Assembly (NCBI RefSeq): GCF_002929495.1
Contig: NZ_PJJJ01000037.1
Coordinates: forward strand, 274,931-338,930
Source: Cryobacterium sp. Y82
GTDB taxonomy: Bacteria; Actinomycetota; Actinomycetes; Actinomycetales; Microbacteriaceae
Direction of reading: 5' to 3'
DNA: 64,000 nt
Shown here: one piece after another, positions 50,873 to 58,890 of the stretch
Layout: each line of letters starts with the position of its first letter
How positions within the stretch are numbered: the first letter of the stretch is position 1
The notes under the pieces: generated by a model
The model's database searches: none
What the model saw: only the letters and a program-made list of their open reading frames with translations
What the model was told of the DNA's origin: nothing
Position numbers and translations under genes: made by a program

Positions 50873-50901
50873 TTGACAGCATCCGCTAGAGTAGGAGTAC
50901 T
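50873..50901 (+). promoter_or_regulatory. Putative promoter of the DEAD-box helicase gene
   Basis: A perfect TTGACA (50873-50878) with a 17-nt spacer to AGTACT (50896-50901). It would give a leader of about 200 nt before the helicase start at 51112. Confidence 0.55.
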
Positions 50902-50955
50902 TGCGAGTGCGTAGTTGCGCTCGCTGCGTCGTAGAACGCCCTCTTCTCTATCCGG

Positions 50956-50982
50956 CGGCCCACCAGGGCCGACCTGATTTTT
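50956..50982 (+). terminator. Attenuator-like hairpin in the helicase leader
   Basis: CGGCCC-ACCA-GGGCCG (50956-50971) is followed by ACCTGA and five Ts (50978-50982). It sits inside the presumed leader and could cause conditional early termination. Confidence 0.45.
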
Positions 50983-51111
50983 CGAATGAAACATTCTTAC
51001 GGCGAACGGATGTGCCCTTCGGCACCTTCGCCATGTGAATCCTCCTGGTTTGCTTATCGCTGCGCGGTAATTCGAACGGGCGAGGAGACTGATGCCCTGA
51101 AAGGCACCACT

Positions 51112-52734
51112 TTGTCTACAACCACGACTGTGTCCACAACTTTTGGCACACTTGGCGTACCAGCTCCCCTGGTTAAGGTTCTCTCCTCCCAGGGAATCGA
51201 CACCGCCTTCCCGATTCAGGTCGATACTCTTCCTGACACTCTCAACGGCCGTGACGTGCTCGGCCGCGGCAAGACCGGCTCGGGCAAGACCCTGGCCTTC
51301 TCCATTCCGATGGTCTCGCGTCTCGGCGGCAACCTCGCCGGCGGCAAGCGTCGCCCAGGCCGCCCGCTCGGCCTGATCCTCGCTCCAACCCGCGAGCTTG
51401 CCACGCAGATCACCAACGCGATCACCCCGCTCGCTGAGGCTTACGGCCTCAACACAACCACCATCTTCGGTGGCGTCTCGCAGGGCCGCCAGGTTGCTGC
51501 ACTCAAGGCCGGCGTCGATATCGTCGTAGCCTGCCCCGGGCGGCTCGAAGACCTCATGAAACAGGGCTTTGTCAACCTCGACACCATCGAGATCACCGTG
51601 CTCGACGAGGCCGACCACATGGCCGACCTCGGCTTCCTACCCGTCGTCACCCGCATTCTCGACAAGACGCCCGGCAACGGCCAGCGCATGCTGTTCTCCG
51701 CGACGCTCGACAACGGCGTGGACAAGATCGTCAAGCGTTTTCTGCACGACCCGGTGATGCACTCCGTCGACGAGGCCAACAGCCACGTTTCGGCGATGAC
51801 CCACCACGTGTTCGAGGTCTCCGGCGTCGACGCCAAGAAGGATCTCGTGCAGAAGCTGGCGAGCGGCTCGGGCCGTCGCATCCTCTTCATGCGCACCAAG
51901 CACCAGGCCAAGAAGCTTGCCAAGAGCCTCACCGACGCGGGCATTCCCTCCGTCGACCTGCACGGAAACCTGTCGCAGGTGGCCCGTGACCGCAACCTCG
52001 CCGCGTTCAGCGCCGGCACCGTCAAGGTTCTCGTCGCAACGGATGTCGCCGCCCGCGGCGTGCACGTCGACGACATCGAACTGGTGATCCACGTCGACCC
52101 GCCGGCCGAGCACAAGGCCTACCTGCACCGCTCTGGCCGCACCGCCCGCGCTGGCAGCGCCGGTGACGTCGTTACCGTCGTGCTCCCTGAGCAGAAGCGC
52201 GACACCGACGCCCTGCTGCGTAAGGCCGCCATCAAGGTGACCCCGCAGCGCGTGGATTCTTCCTCCCCGGCCGTCGACGCCCTCGTCGGCGACGTCGCTG
52301 CCTACGTCAAGCCGGCTCCCCGCGTCGAGGCACCGCAGCAGCAGCGCCAGTCGCAGGGTGGTCGCTCACAGGGTGGCCGTTCACAGGGTGGCCGTGCTCA
52401 GGGTGGTCGTGCCCAGGGCGAGCGCGTTGGTCGCCCGAGCCGCGACGGTGACTCCAGCCGCGGTGGCCGCGATGCCGGCGCCAGCCGAGACGGTGCCCGC
52501 ACGGATCGTAACGACGGCGGCCGCGGCCGGAGCAGCGACTCGGCTGCGAACGGTGGCGCCCGCCGCGAGCGCACCGGTCGTCCGGCCGGCGCGTCTACGA
52601 GCGCGCCCCGCTCCGGTTCGGCCGCTGGCCGTTCCGGCGGAGCCCGCGTCGGCAGCCTCCAGGTCGGCGGACTCGTTCGCGGACCGGGCTCGGGTGGGGC
52701 TGGTCGTTCGGCTCCGCGCCGCTCGCAAGGCTAA
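51112..52734 (+). CDS. DEAD-box RNA helicase with Arg/Gly-rich tail
   Basis: 540 aa from the TTG at 51112 (AAAGG upstream); the open frame reaches back to 50986 but that part is unlike family N-termini. Motifs in order: FPIQ, GKTGSGKT, PTRELA, DEAD (about 165), SATL, and HRSGRTARAG. After about residue 400 comes an Arg/Gly/Ser-rich basic tail with GGR repeats, likely for RNA binding. Such RhlE/DeaD-like helicases aid RNA folding and ribosome assembly in the cold. The long leader supports cold or autoregulation (inference). Confidence 0.92.
   Translation: MSTTTTVSTTFGTLGVPAPLVKVLSSQGIDTAFPIQVDTLPDTLNGRDVLGRGKTGSGKTLAFSIPMVSRLGGNLAGGKRRPGRPLGLILAPTRELATQITNAITPLAEAYGLNTTTIFGGVSQGRQVAALKAGVDIVVACPGRLEDLMKQGFVNLDTIEITVLDEADHMADLGFLPVVTRILDKTPGNGQRMLFSATLDNGVDKIVKRFLHDPVMHSVDEANSHVSAMTHHVFEVSGVDAKKDLVQKLASGSGRRILFMRTKHQAKKLAKSLTDAGIPSVDLHGNLSQVARDRNLAAFSAGTVKVLVATDVAARGVHVDDIELVIHVDPPAEHKAYLHRSGRTARAGSAGDVVTVVLPEQKRDTDALLRKAAIKVTPQRVDSSSPAVDALVGDVAAYVKPAPRVEAPQQQRQSQGGRSQGGRSQGGRAQGGRAQGERVGRPSRDGDSSRGGRDAGASRDGARTDRNDGGRGRSSDSAANGGARRERTGRPAGASTSAPRSGSAAGRSGGARVGSLQVGGLVRGPGSGGAGRSAPRRSQG
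52354..52413. repeat. 15-bp tandem repeat in the helicase tail
   Basis: Four units of CAGGGTGG(T/C)CGnnnn encode QGGRS/QGGRA repeats. Confidence 0.8.
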
Positions 52735-52756
52735 GCCGGCAGCATCCGCTCGCGGA

Positions 52757-52792
52757 AACGGGCCGGTCTCTTCGGGGGCCGGTCCGTTTTTT
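52757..52792 (+). terminator. Intrinsic terminator of the helicase gene
   Basis: A 10-bp stem (AACGGGCCGG / CCGGTCCGTT, one G-U pair), 12-nt loop and six Ts ending at 52792, about 20 nt after the stop codon. Confidence 0.85.
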
Positions 52793-52839
52793 GTACCAGA
52801 GCGTAAAGGGGCACCCGCAAACACGGTTAGGGTCGAATC

Positions 52840-53331
52840 ATGAACACCACAGTTGTCGTTCGACCCGTAAGTGAAACGGATGCCGAAAGCCTGGGCCGCG
52901 TACACGCCGCCTGCTGGCATGAAACCTACGATCACCTGCTCAGCCAGGCCGCCCTGTCCCAGTTGCGACCGCATCGTCTGGCTGCCCTGTGGGGCCGCTT
53001 CACTGCCCAGGGCACGCAATATCGCCAGAATGTCGTGCTCGTCGATGGCGAGATCGTGGGCTTCGCCGGCAGCGGACCGACGCGCGACGGTGACCAGCCC
53101 ACCCCGAACGAGTTGTTCTTCATGTACCTGCTCGAGGCTAACCACGGTTCCGGCGTCGGCCAGCAGCTCTTCGATTCCGTCGTCGACCCGGGCCCGTCGT
53201 CGTTGTGGGTAGCCGCAGACAACCCTCGGGCGCACGCCTTCTACGCCCGAAATGGCTACGTCGCGGATGGTCTCGAGCGCAACGAAGAGGTGCTCGGCGA
53301 GACGCTGCACGAGGTGCGCCTGGTTCGGTAG
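52840..53331 (+). CDS. GNAT-family N-acetyltransferase
   Basis: 163 aa, single GNAT domain: N-terminal VRPVSETDAESL, central strand-4 LFFMYLLEANHGSGVGQQLF with the acetyl-CoA loop variant GSGVG, and C-terminal NPRAHAFYARNGY. Substrate unknown. Confidence 0.9.
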   Translation: MNTTVVVRPVSETDAESLGRVHAACWHETYDHLLSQAALSQLRPHRLAALWGRFTAQGTQYRQNVVLVDGEIVGFAGSGPTRDGDQPTPNELFFMYLLEANHGSGVGQQLFDSVVDPGPSSLWVAADNPRAHAFYARNGYVADGLERNEEVLGETLHEVRLVR

Positions 53332-53379
53332 TGGCCTGCTCACAAGTGCAAATTTTGCCGTTCGACGCTGGATTGCGGT

Positions 53380-53406
53380 CCCAAACGTCCCCACGGGGTT
53401 TTTGGG
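53380..53406 (+). terminator. Hairpin between the GNAT and nucleoside hydrolase genes
   Basis: CCCAAA...CCCC pairs with GGGG...TTTGGG around an AC loop, with five Ts inside the right arm. Could end the GNAT transcript. Confidence 0.4.
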
Positions 53407-53432
53407 CAGACCTGAAGCAATAGGGTGAGCGG

Positions 53433-54428
53433 ATGACTCATTTCGCGGCCCCCGAGGCGATCCCCGTCATCCTCGATGTTGACACCGGGGTCGACGACGC
53501 CCTGGCCCTTTTGTTCGCGTTCGCTCACCCGGGTATCAACGTGCTCGGCATTAGTTGCGTGGCCGGCAATGCCTCGCTTGAGCGCGTTGTCGAGAACACC
53601 CTGCGCATTCTCGATGTCGCGGATGCCCCGTATATTCCGGTGGCCGCCGGGGCAAGACGCCCTCTGCTCGAGCCGGCCCGATCGGCCGCGCACGTGCACG
53701 GCGAAGGCGGCCTCGGGACCCTGCAGCTTCCGCCGAGCGACCGCCACGCAGAGCCGATCAGTTCGATCGAGCTCATGCACAAGCTGATCCAGGCCAGCCC
53801 GCACCCAGTCACCCTGGTTGCACTCGCCCCGCAAACCAACCTCGCGCTGTTGCTGCGCCAGTACCCCGATGTGGTCGACAACATCGAACGCATCGTCTTC
53901 ATGGGCGGATCCACCACGGTCGGAAACGCCACCGCCGTCGCCGAATTCAACGTTTGGCACGACCCGGAAGCCGCGGCCATCGTGCTCGACTCCGGCGTGC
54001 CCACCTTCATGTACGGCCTCGATGTGTTTAATCAGGTTGCGATTCCGGAGCACGTCGCCAGTGCACTCATGCACAGCGACTCCGACCTCGCCTACGTTGT
54101 CGGTCAGTTACTCGGCAACAGGATCGCGCTCGGTTCGGGCCGCAATGCCGACTACACCGGACTGATCGGCGACGCCGGTGCCCTGTGCGCCCTGGTCGAC
54201 CCTGGCGCATTGCAGACGGCCATGCTGCCGCTGCGCGTGCAGCTCTCCGGCTACGGCCGGGGCCAGACACTCGTCGACAAGCGCACGCATCCCGGTGAGG
54301 ACATCATGCACGGCCTGGCGGGCGAGTGGGAGGCAGCCGAGGTCGCGCTCGACGTCGACGTCGACCGCTACGTTCGCCTGTTCCTCGACACGCTTGGCCT
54401 CGGTTCGGCGCTGCCGCTGTCCAAATAA
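53433..54428 (+). CDS. Inosine/uridine-preferring nucleoside hydrolase
   Basis: 331 aa. The calcium-binding N-terminal signature DVDTGVDDALAL (about 13-24) and a second-domain GGSTTVGNATAVAEFN element identify the IUNH family, which cleaves ribonucleosides to base and ribose for salvage. Length is standard. Monocistronic, convergent with the NUDIX gene across a structured palindrome. Confidence 0.93.
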   Translation: MTHFAAPEAIPVILDVDTGVDDALALLFAFAHPGINVLGISCVAGNASLERVVENTLRILDVADAPYIPVAAGARRPLLEPARSAAHVHGEGGLGTLQLPPSDRHAEPISSIELMHKLIQASPHPVTLVALAPQTNLALLLRQYPDVVDNIERIVFMGGSTTVGNATAVAEFNVWHDPEAAAIVLDSGVPTFMYGLDVFNQVAIPEHVASALMHSDSDLAYVVGQLLGNRIALGSGRNADYTGLIGDAGALCALVDPGALQTAMLPLRVQLSGYGRGQTLVDKRTHPGEDIMHGLAGEWEAAEVALDVDVDRYVRLFLDTLGLGSALPLSK

Positions 54429-54469
54429 CGGCCGGGCCGTCAAAGCGGATGCCGTGGTCCGGCTATTCC

Positions 54470-54541
54470 CCTCGCGGCACGCGTTAGAGAAGTCGGCACG
54501 GCTTCCAACCAGGACCGGCTTCTTGAAGAAGTGCCGCGAGG
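54470..54541. repeat. 72-bp imperfect palindrome between convergent genes
   Basis: An outer 11-bp perfect stem (CCTCGCGGCAC / GTGCCGCGAGG), then a 7x7 internal loop and an inner 9-bp stem (AGAAGTCGG / CCGGCTTCT, one wobble pair). Could be a bidirectional terminator or a structured RNA. Confidence 0.65.
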
Positions 54542-54559
54542 CCGTGACACACCGACGCG

Positions 54560-55144
54560 TCAGTACAGCTGGCCGACCGAGGCAAGGGCTGCACGCAGCA
54601 GGGTGCCGCGGCCTCCTTCCATTTCCGCCGATACGCCGGGGGATGCGGCCTCGGCCGGGGTCATCCAGGTAATTTCGAGCGCGTCCTGGCGGGGATCGCA
54701 GGTACCGCTGACGGGAACGACGTAGGCCAGCGAGACGGCGTGCTGACGGTCATCCGTGTAGGCGGTGATGCCGGGCATGGGAAAGTACTCAGCGACCGTG
54801 AATGGCACGGGACTGGTCGGCAGTTGCGGAAAAGCCATCGGACCGAGGTCTTTTTCGAGGTGACGAAACAGTGCGTCCCTCAGGGTTTCTCCGTACAGCA
54901 CGCGGCCAGAGACCAGGGTTCGGGTCATTTCGCCGGTCGGTCGGGCGCGCAGCAGCACGCCGACCTCGACGACCTGGCCGAGACCGTCGACCCGCACGGG
55001 TACGGCCTCGATGTAGAGAATGGGCAGCCGCCGGCGAATCTCGGCGAGCTCGACGTCTTTCAGCCAGCCCGGATTCGTATTCGGGGCTCCCGCGGGGGGC
55101 TTCGGCGTCCAGTCCGGGTCTGGGTCAGGGGTTCGCACGCTCAT
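54560..55144 (-). CDS. NUDIX-like DUF4916 protein
   Basis: 194 aa from the ATG at 55144. The Asp/Pro-rich N-terminus, IRRRLPILYIEAVPVRV and the region from GRVLYGETLRDALFRHLEKDLG, in place of a canonical Nudix box, match the DUF4916 branch. The usual REUXEE glutamates are reduced (ETLRDALFRHLEKD), so hydrolase activity is uncertain. Confidence 0.8.
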   Translation of the reverse strand: MSVRTPDPDPDWTPKPPAGAPNTNPGWLKDVELAEIRRRLPILYIEAVPVRVDGLGQVVEVGVLLRARPTGEMTRTLVSGRVLYGETLRDALFRHLEKDLGPMAFPQLPTSPVPFTVAEYFPMPGITAYTDDRQHAVSLAYVVPVSGTCDPRQDALEITWMTPAEAASPGVSAEMEGGRGTLLRAALASVGQLY

Positions 55145-55232
55145 AATGCCATTCTGTCTTACGTGGCCACCGCGCGCGCACCCGGTCCGGATCCGCCCGG
55201 TTACCCAACGTCGGTTTCCCCGATGCTGCGCG

Positions 55233-55323
55233 CATAACTCCTGCAATTCGTGCGGTGTCTGTTTTCCTCGGGAGTATTTTGGGCCCATCTGGCGGCTCGC
55301 ACCAGTTTTCTGCAGGAGTTATG
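55233..55323. repeat. 91-bp TIR element, copy 2
   Basis: Left end CATAACTCCTGCAATT (55233-55248), right end TGCAGGAGTTATG (55311-55323): 13-bp perfect terminal repeats. Centre unlike the other copies. Lies in the 295-bp gap between the NUDIX and esterase genes, which holds no other feature I can support. Confidence 0.9.
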
Positions 55324-55439
55324 TTCCACTGCGATCGGCAGAGTTGCCGAGGATCGCCGGCCAGGCGCAAATCGCGGACACGGAGATGAAAGTATGGACA
55401 AGCGCGGCGCCAACACGTCGCGAACCCCGGGAGGACTTC

Positions 55440-56102
55440 ATGACCGTCAGCACCCCCATCGATGCCGCCGCCGTACTCTGGTCAGCGACCGGCGCCGACC
55501 AGGCTGGCCGACCGTTGCTAATTATCATGCATGGCTACGGCTCGCACGAGGGCGACCTGTTCTCGCTGGCCCCGCACCTGCCGCTCGCGCCGGTGATCTC
55601 GGCCCTGCGTGCGCCGCTTCCAGTTGGTGACGGCTGGGCCTGGTTTCCGATCAGTGAACCGGGCAGCCCCGACCCGGCCGCCGTCACCGCCGCGGTCAGC
55701 GCCGTGCTCGCCTGGCTCGATGCCCTGCCGGAGCATCATCCGGCTGTCGGGTTGCTCGGATTCTCGCAGGGCGGCGCCATGGCGCTCGAGCTGATGCGCG
55801 CCGCGCCCGACCGGTTCCGTTTCGCGGTGAACCTTTCCGGATTCGTCGCGAACGGCCCGCAATCCAGCGACGCCGCGTTGGCGAAGCAGCCGCTTCCGGT
55901 GTTCTGGGGCCGCGGCACCGCTGACACCGTGATCCCGCCTAGCGCGATCGGACGGACCCAGGCGTGGCTGCCAGCACACAGCAGCCTGACCGAGCGCATT
56001 TACGAGGGACTTCCCCACTCGATCTCGCAGGCTGAACTCGGCGACGTCGTCAACTTTCTGCGCGCCCAGTACGGTGAAAGTGCGCCGGTGCCGAACGCCT
56101 AG
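55440..56102 (+). CDS. Alpha/beta hydrolase, carboxylesterase/phospholipase type
   Basis: 220 aa from the ATG at 55440 with GGGAGGA five bases upstream. Oxyanion region IMHGYGSHEGDL, nucleophile elbow GFSQGG (Ser about 108), acid GTADTVIP and catalytic His in GLPHSIS are all present. Size and motifs match the small cytosolic LYPLA/YpfH-like esterases. Substrate unknown. Confidence 0.9.
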   Translation: MTVSTPIDAAAVLWSATGADQAGRPLLIIMHGYGSHEGDLFSLAPHLPLAPVISALRAPLPVGDGWAWFPISEPGSPDPAAVTAAVSAVLAWLDALPEHHPAVGLLGFSQGGAMALELMRAAPDRFRFAVNLSGFVANGPQSSDAALAKQPLPVFWGRGTADTVIPPSAIGRTQAWLPAHSSLTERIYEGLPHSISQAELGDVVNFLRAQYGESAPVPNA

Positions 56103-56126
56103 GCCCGCTCCGGAACGGGCGGGGTT
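56103..56126 (+). terminator. Terminator-like hairpin after the esterase gene
   Basis: GCCCG-CTCCGGAA-CGGGC followed by GGGG and TTTT, immediately after the stop codon. Confidence 0.55.
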
Positions 56127-56150
56127 TTCATCGGACCCCGTGACGACGTG

Positions 56151-56588
56151 CTAGCGGTCGCGCTTGGCCTGCTCCTGGGCGGCCTGGCGCTCGACGTGCG
56201 CCTTCTTGGCCGCGCGCTGGGCGTCGCGGTCTTTCACCGCGATCTGGTCGGCGCGCACGCCGGCCTGGGTAGAACGTTCAAGCACGAGCCAGGCCGGCGG
56301 CTGCTGGAGCAGGGCGGCGATCTCTGCGGTGCCGAGCGGGTCGGTGATCTCGCTGCGGGCCAGGCCGGAGATCGAGACGCCGAGCTTGGCGGCGACGACC
56401 TGACGCGGGTGCGGACCGTTGGCTCGCAATTCGACCAGCCATTCCGGCGGGTTCGCCATGAGCTCGGCCAACTCGGTGCGGCTGACAAATTCGGTCTGGA
56501 ACTCGGCCGGTGCCGCGTCAAGCAGAATCCCGAGTTTCTGGGCCGCCGTGGCGGGCTTCATGGTCTGGGGCTTCTTCTCGGAACTCAT
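56151..56588 (-). CDS. DUF5997 family protein
   Basis: 145 aa. Recognised as DUF5997 from KPATAAQKLGILLDAAP and the paired PPEWL/PPAWL segments. The middle contains a helix-turn-helix-like stretch (RQVVAAKLGVSISGLARSE). Always small, with a basic C-terminus. Divergent from a LysR-effector-like gene 83 bp away. Confidence 0.85.
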   Translation of the reverse strand: MSSEKKPQTMKPATAAQKLGILLDAAPAEFQTEFVSRTELAELMANPPEWLVELRANGPHPRQVVAAKLGVSISGLARSEITDPLGTAEIAALLQQPPAWLVLERSTQAGVRADQIAVKDRDAQRAAKKAHVERQAAQEQAKRDR

Positions 56589-56671
56589 TGTTCAAGCGTA
56601 TAGCCTGAGAGGGCCCCTGTTTGGGCAAAGCGCACGCTGTACTGCCGTCAACTACCCGAGAAAGGATGCCG

Positions 56672-57523
56672 GTGAGCTTTTCCATCGCCTTCGTCGCCGG
56701 TGTCACCCCCACCAAATGGACTCGCATCTGGGGCGACCGCCGCCCCGACGTTCCCCTCACCGTGTTTCGCATCGAGGCCGCTGAGCAGATTTCAGTGCTG
56801 CACGACGGTCGCGCCGAAGTCAGCCTCGTGCGCCTGCCGATCGACGACACCAACCTGAGCGTCATCAACCTGTACAACGAGATTCCGGTCGTGGTGGCGG
56901 CGAAGGATCACGTCATCGCGCAGGCCGAGACCGTGCTGCTGGCCGACCTGGCCGACGAACACCTGTTGCAAAACCCCGATGATGTGCCCGAGTGGCGCGA
57001 CATTGCCACGGAGGTGCGCGACGGCAGCGGTCGGCCCCTGCCGTCGATGAGAGACCTCGACGAGACTATGGAGCAGGTCGCCGCCGGCGTCGGCATCATC
57101 ATTGTGCCGCACGGGGTCGCCCGGCTGTACAGCCGCAAAGACGTCGTGTCTCGCCCGGTCACCGACGTGGCCGACACCCAGATCGCCCTCGCCTGGATCA
57201 CGCGGGAGACCACCGACGACATCGAAGAGTTCATCGGAATCGTGCGTGGGCGCTCCACGGCGAGTTCGCGAACGGATGCCGGCCCGTCCGCTGCCGCCGA
57301 CGCCGCCGCGACCGCAGATGGAGAGCCCGAAGTTCCACGCGATGGCCGCCCGCAAAAGCCACCGCGCAAACCGAAGAAGACTGACAAAGCGAAGGCCGCG
57401 GCAAAGGCCATTCGGGTTGCCGCCGCAAAAGCGAAACCTGCTGTACGCAAGAGAACCGAGAGCGCCCCTGGCCGCACCCGGCCGACCAAGAACCCAAATA
57501 AGGGCAAGGGCCGCGGGCGCTAA
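56672..57523 (+). CDS. LysR-type effector-domain protein lacking HTH, with basic tail
   Basis: 283 aa from the GTG at 56672 (AAAGGA six bases before; an ATG at 56666 would leave no spacing). Residues 1-200 match the LysR substrate-binding fold (EQVAAGVGIIIVPHGVARL, strand-rich). The usual N-terminal winged HTH is missing. Instead the last 80 residues are Lys/Ala/Arg/Pro-rich, histone-tail-like, and could bind DNA nonspecifically. Paired divergently with DUF5997, which has an HTH-like segment, suggesting a split regulator (inference). Confidence 0.8.
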   Translation: MSFSIAFVAGVTPTKWTRIWGDRRPDVPLTVFRIEAAEQISVLHDGRAEVSLVRLPIDDTNLSVINLYNEIPVVVAAKDHVIAQAETVLLADLADEHLLQNPDDVPEWRDIATEVRDGSGRPLPSMRDLDETMEQVAAGVGIIIVPHGVARLYSRKDVVSRPVTDVADTQIALAWITRETTDDIEEFIGIVRGRSTASSRTDAGPSAAADAAATADGEPEVPRDGRPQKPPRKPKKTDKAKAAAKAIRVAAAKAKPAVRKRTESAPGRTRPTKNPNKGKGRGR

Positions 57524-57527
57524 GAAC

Positions 57528-57926
57528 TTACGGGTTTTTGAGCACCGACAGAATATTGCCGGCGGGATCGGTGAACCAGGCAATATCGGGGCCCGCTCCG
57601 CCGCCGGGCGCGATGCCTTTGTCATTCTGCTCGAAACCGTCGTAGTGCAAAAACTCCACGCCGCGCTCGGTGAGCTCGTCGACCGTCGCATCGAGATTGG
57701 TGACCGCGAAATTGAGAATCGTATAGGTGGCCGGCACGAAGTCGGGCTTCGGGTAGACGATGACAGTTGCTCCGCCGGGCAGGGCGATGCGCAGCACACC
57801 CATCTCCCCCACCGTGACGTCGAGTCCGAGGGTCTCGTCGTAGAAAGTGCGGGCAGCGTCGAGGTCGGAAACGGCGAATCCGCTGAAGCCGGCAACGATT
57901 CCAACATTGTGCTCGGTCTGGGGCAT
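57528..57926 (-). CDS. VOC/glyoxalase-fold protein
   Basis: 132 aa, two beta-alpha-beta-beta-beta modules typical of vicinal oxygen chelate proteins: AVSDLDAARTFYDETLGL at the start and WFTDPAGNILSVL at the end. Metal ligands are incompletely conserved, as in many antibiotic-binding or orphan members. Substrate unknown. Confidence 0.88.
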   Translation of the reverse strand: MPQTEHNVGIVAGFSGFAVSDLDAARTFYDETLGLDVTVGEMGVLRIALPGGATVIVYPKPDFVPATYTILNFAVTNLDATVDELTERGVEFLHYDGFEQNDKGIAPGGGAGPDIAWFTDPAGNILSVLKNP

Positions 57927-57957
57927 GGGTGACTCCTTCAGTCGGAATAGTGATCGG

Positions 57958-58890
57958 TCAGCGGGAACTGATCGAGGCGAACTTGCGAATACACAGCGGC
58001 ACGAAGACCAGCAACATCACGGTGATACCAATGAGTACGGTCAGAATGGGATTTTGCATTGTCCAGATATCCGGCACCGGGGCGGTGCCAAGGTTGCCGA
58101 AGAGCTGCCGCACGGCCTGCACGAGCGACGACACCGGGTTCCACTCGGCAAAGACGCGAAGCGCTGTCGGCAGGGTCTCGCTCGGCACAAAAGCGTTCGA
58201 GACGAAGGTCAGCGGAAAAAGAATCAAAAACGACGCATTGTTGATGACCTCTGGGCTTTTTACGCTCATACCGAGTAGCGCCATCACCCAGCTGAATGCG
58301 TAACCAAACAGCAACAGCAAGCCGACTCCGGCGAGGAATTCAGCCGGCGAGGTGTTCACCCGCCAGCCAACCGCGAGGCCGGTCGCCATCATGATGATCA
58401 TGGAGATTGTGTTCAGCACGAGGTCGCCATTCGTTCGACCGACGAGCACCGCGGATGCGTTCATGGGCAAGCTTCGAAAGCGGTCGATGATCCCTTCCTT
58501 GAGATCGAGCGCCATGGCCGCGCCGGAGAACGTCGCCCCGAACACGACCGTCTGCGCGAAAATACCAGCCATGAGAAACTGCGTGTAGTCGCTGCCCTGA
58601 ACGGCGATCGCTCCGCCGTACACCTGGCTGAACAACAGCACGAACATGATCGGCTGGATCACAGCGAACACGAGCATGTCGGGCGAACGCTTGATCTTGA
58701 TGAGGTTGCGCTTAGTGACGGTCCAGCCGTCGGAATACCAGAGCGAGAACGGATTCCACGTGGGAAGTGGGGGCAGGGTGCCCACCCGAGATTCGCCCGG
58801 GGCGGGACTCGCCTGAGTTCCAGCGGGCTTGGGCGTGGTGGACACGGGCGTGGTGGACTCGAGCGGTGCACCAGAGTGCCGGGGGCTCAT
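57958..58890 (-). CDS. ABC-2 type exporter permease, DrrB-like
   Basis: 310 aa. About 75 cytoplasmic residues, then six membrane helices. ABC-2 signatures include IKRSPDMLVFAVIQPIMFVL and the late PLTFVSNAFVP segment typical of daunorubicin-resistance permeases. Its start overlaps the ATPase stop by 4 nt, so the pair is coupled. Substrate unknown; drug or lipid efflux is plausible. Confidence 0.92.
   Translation of the reverse strand: MSPRHSGAPLESTTPVSTTPKPAGTQASPAPGESRVGTLPPLPTWNPFSLWYSDGWTVTKRNLIKIKRSPDMLVFAVIQPIMFVLLFSQVYGGAIAVQGSDYTQFLMAGIFAQTVVFGATFSGAAMALDLKEGIIDRFRSLPMNASAVLVGRTNGDLVLNTISMIIMMATGLAVGWRVNTSPAEFLAGVGLLLLFGYAFSWVMALLGMSVKSPEVINNASFLILFPLTFVSNAFVPSETLPTALRVFAEWNPVSSLVQAVRQLFGNLGTAPVPDIWTMQNPILTVLIGITVMLLVFVPLCIRKFASISSR

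Noticed and set aside
50986..51111. N-terminal extension of the helicase
   Set aside because: Not helicase-like; the TTG at 51112 has AAAGG at good spacing, and the upstream part fits a leader.
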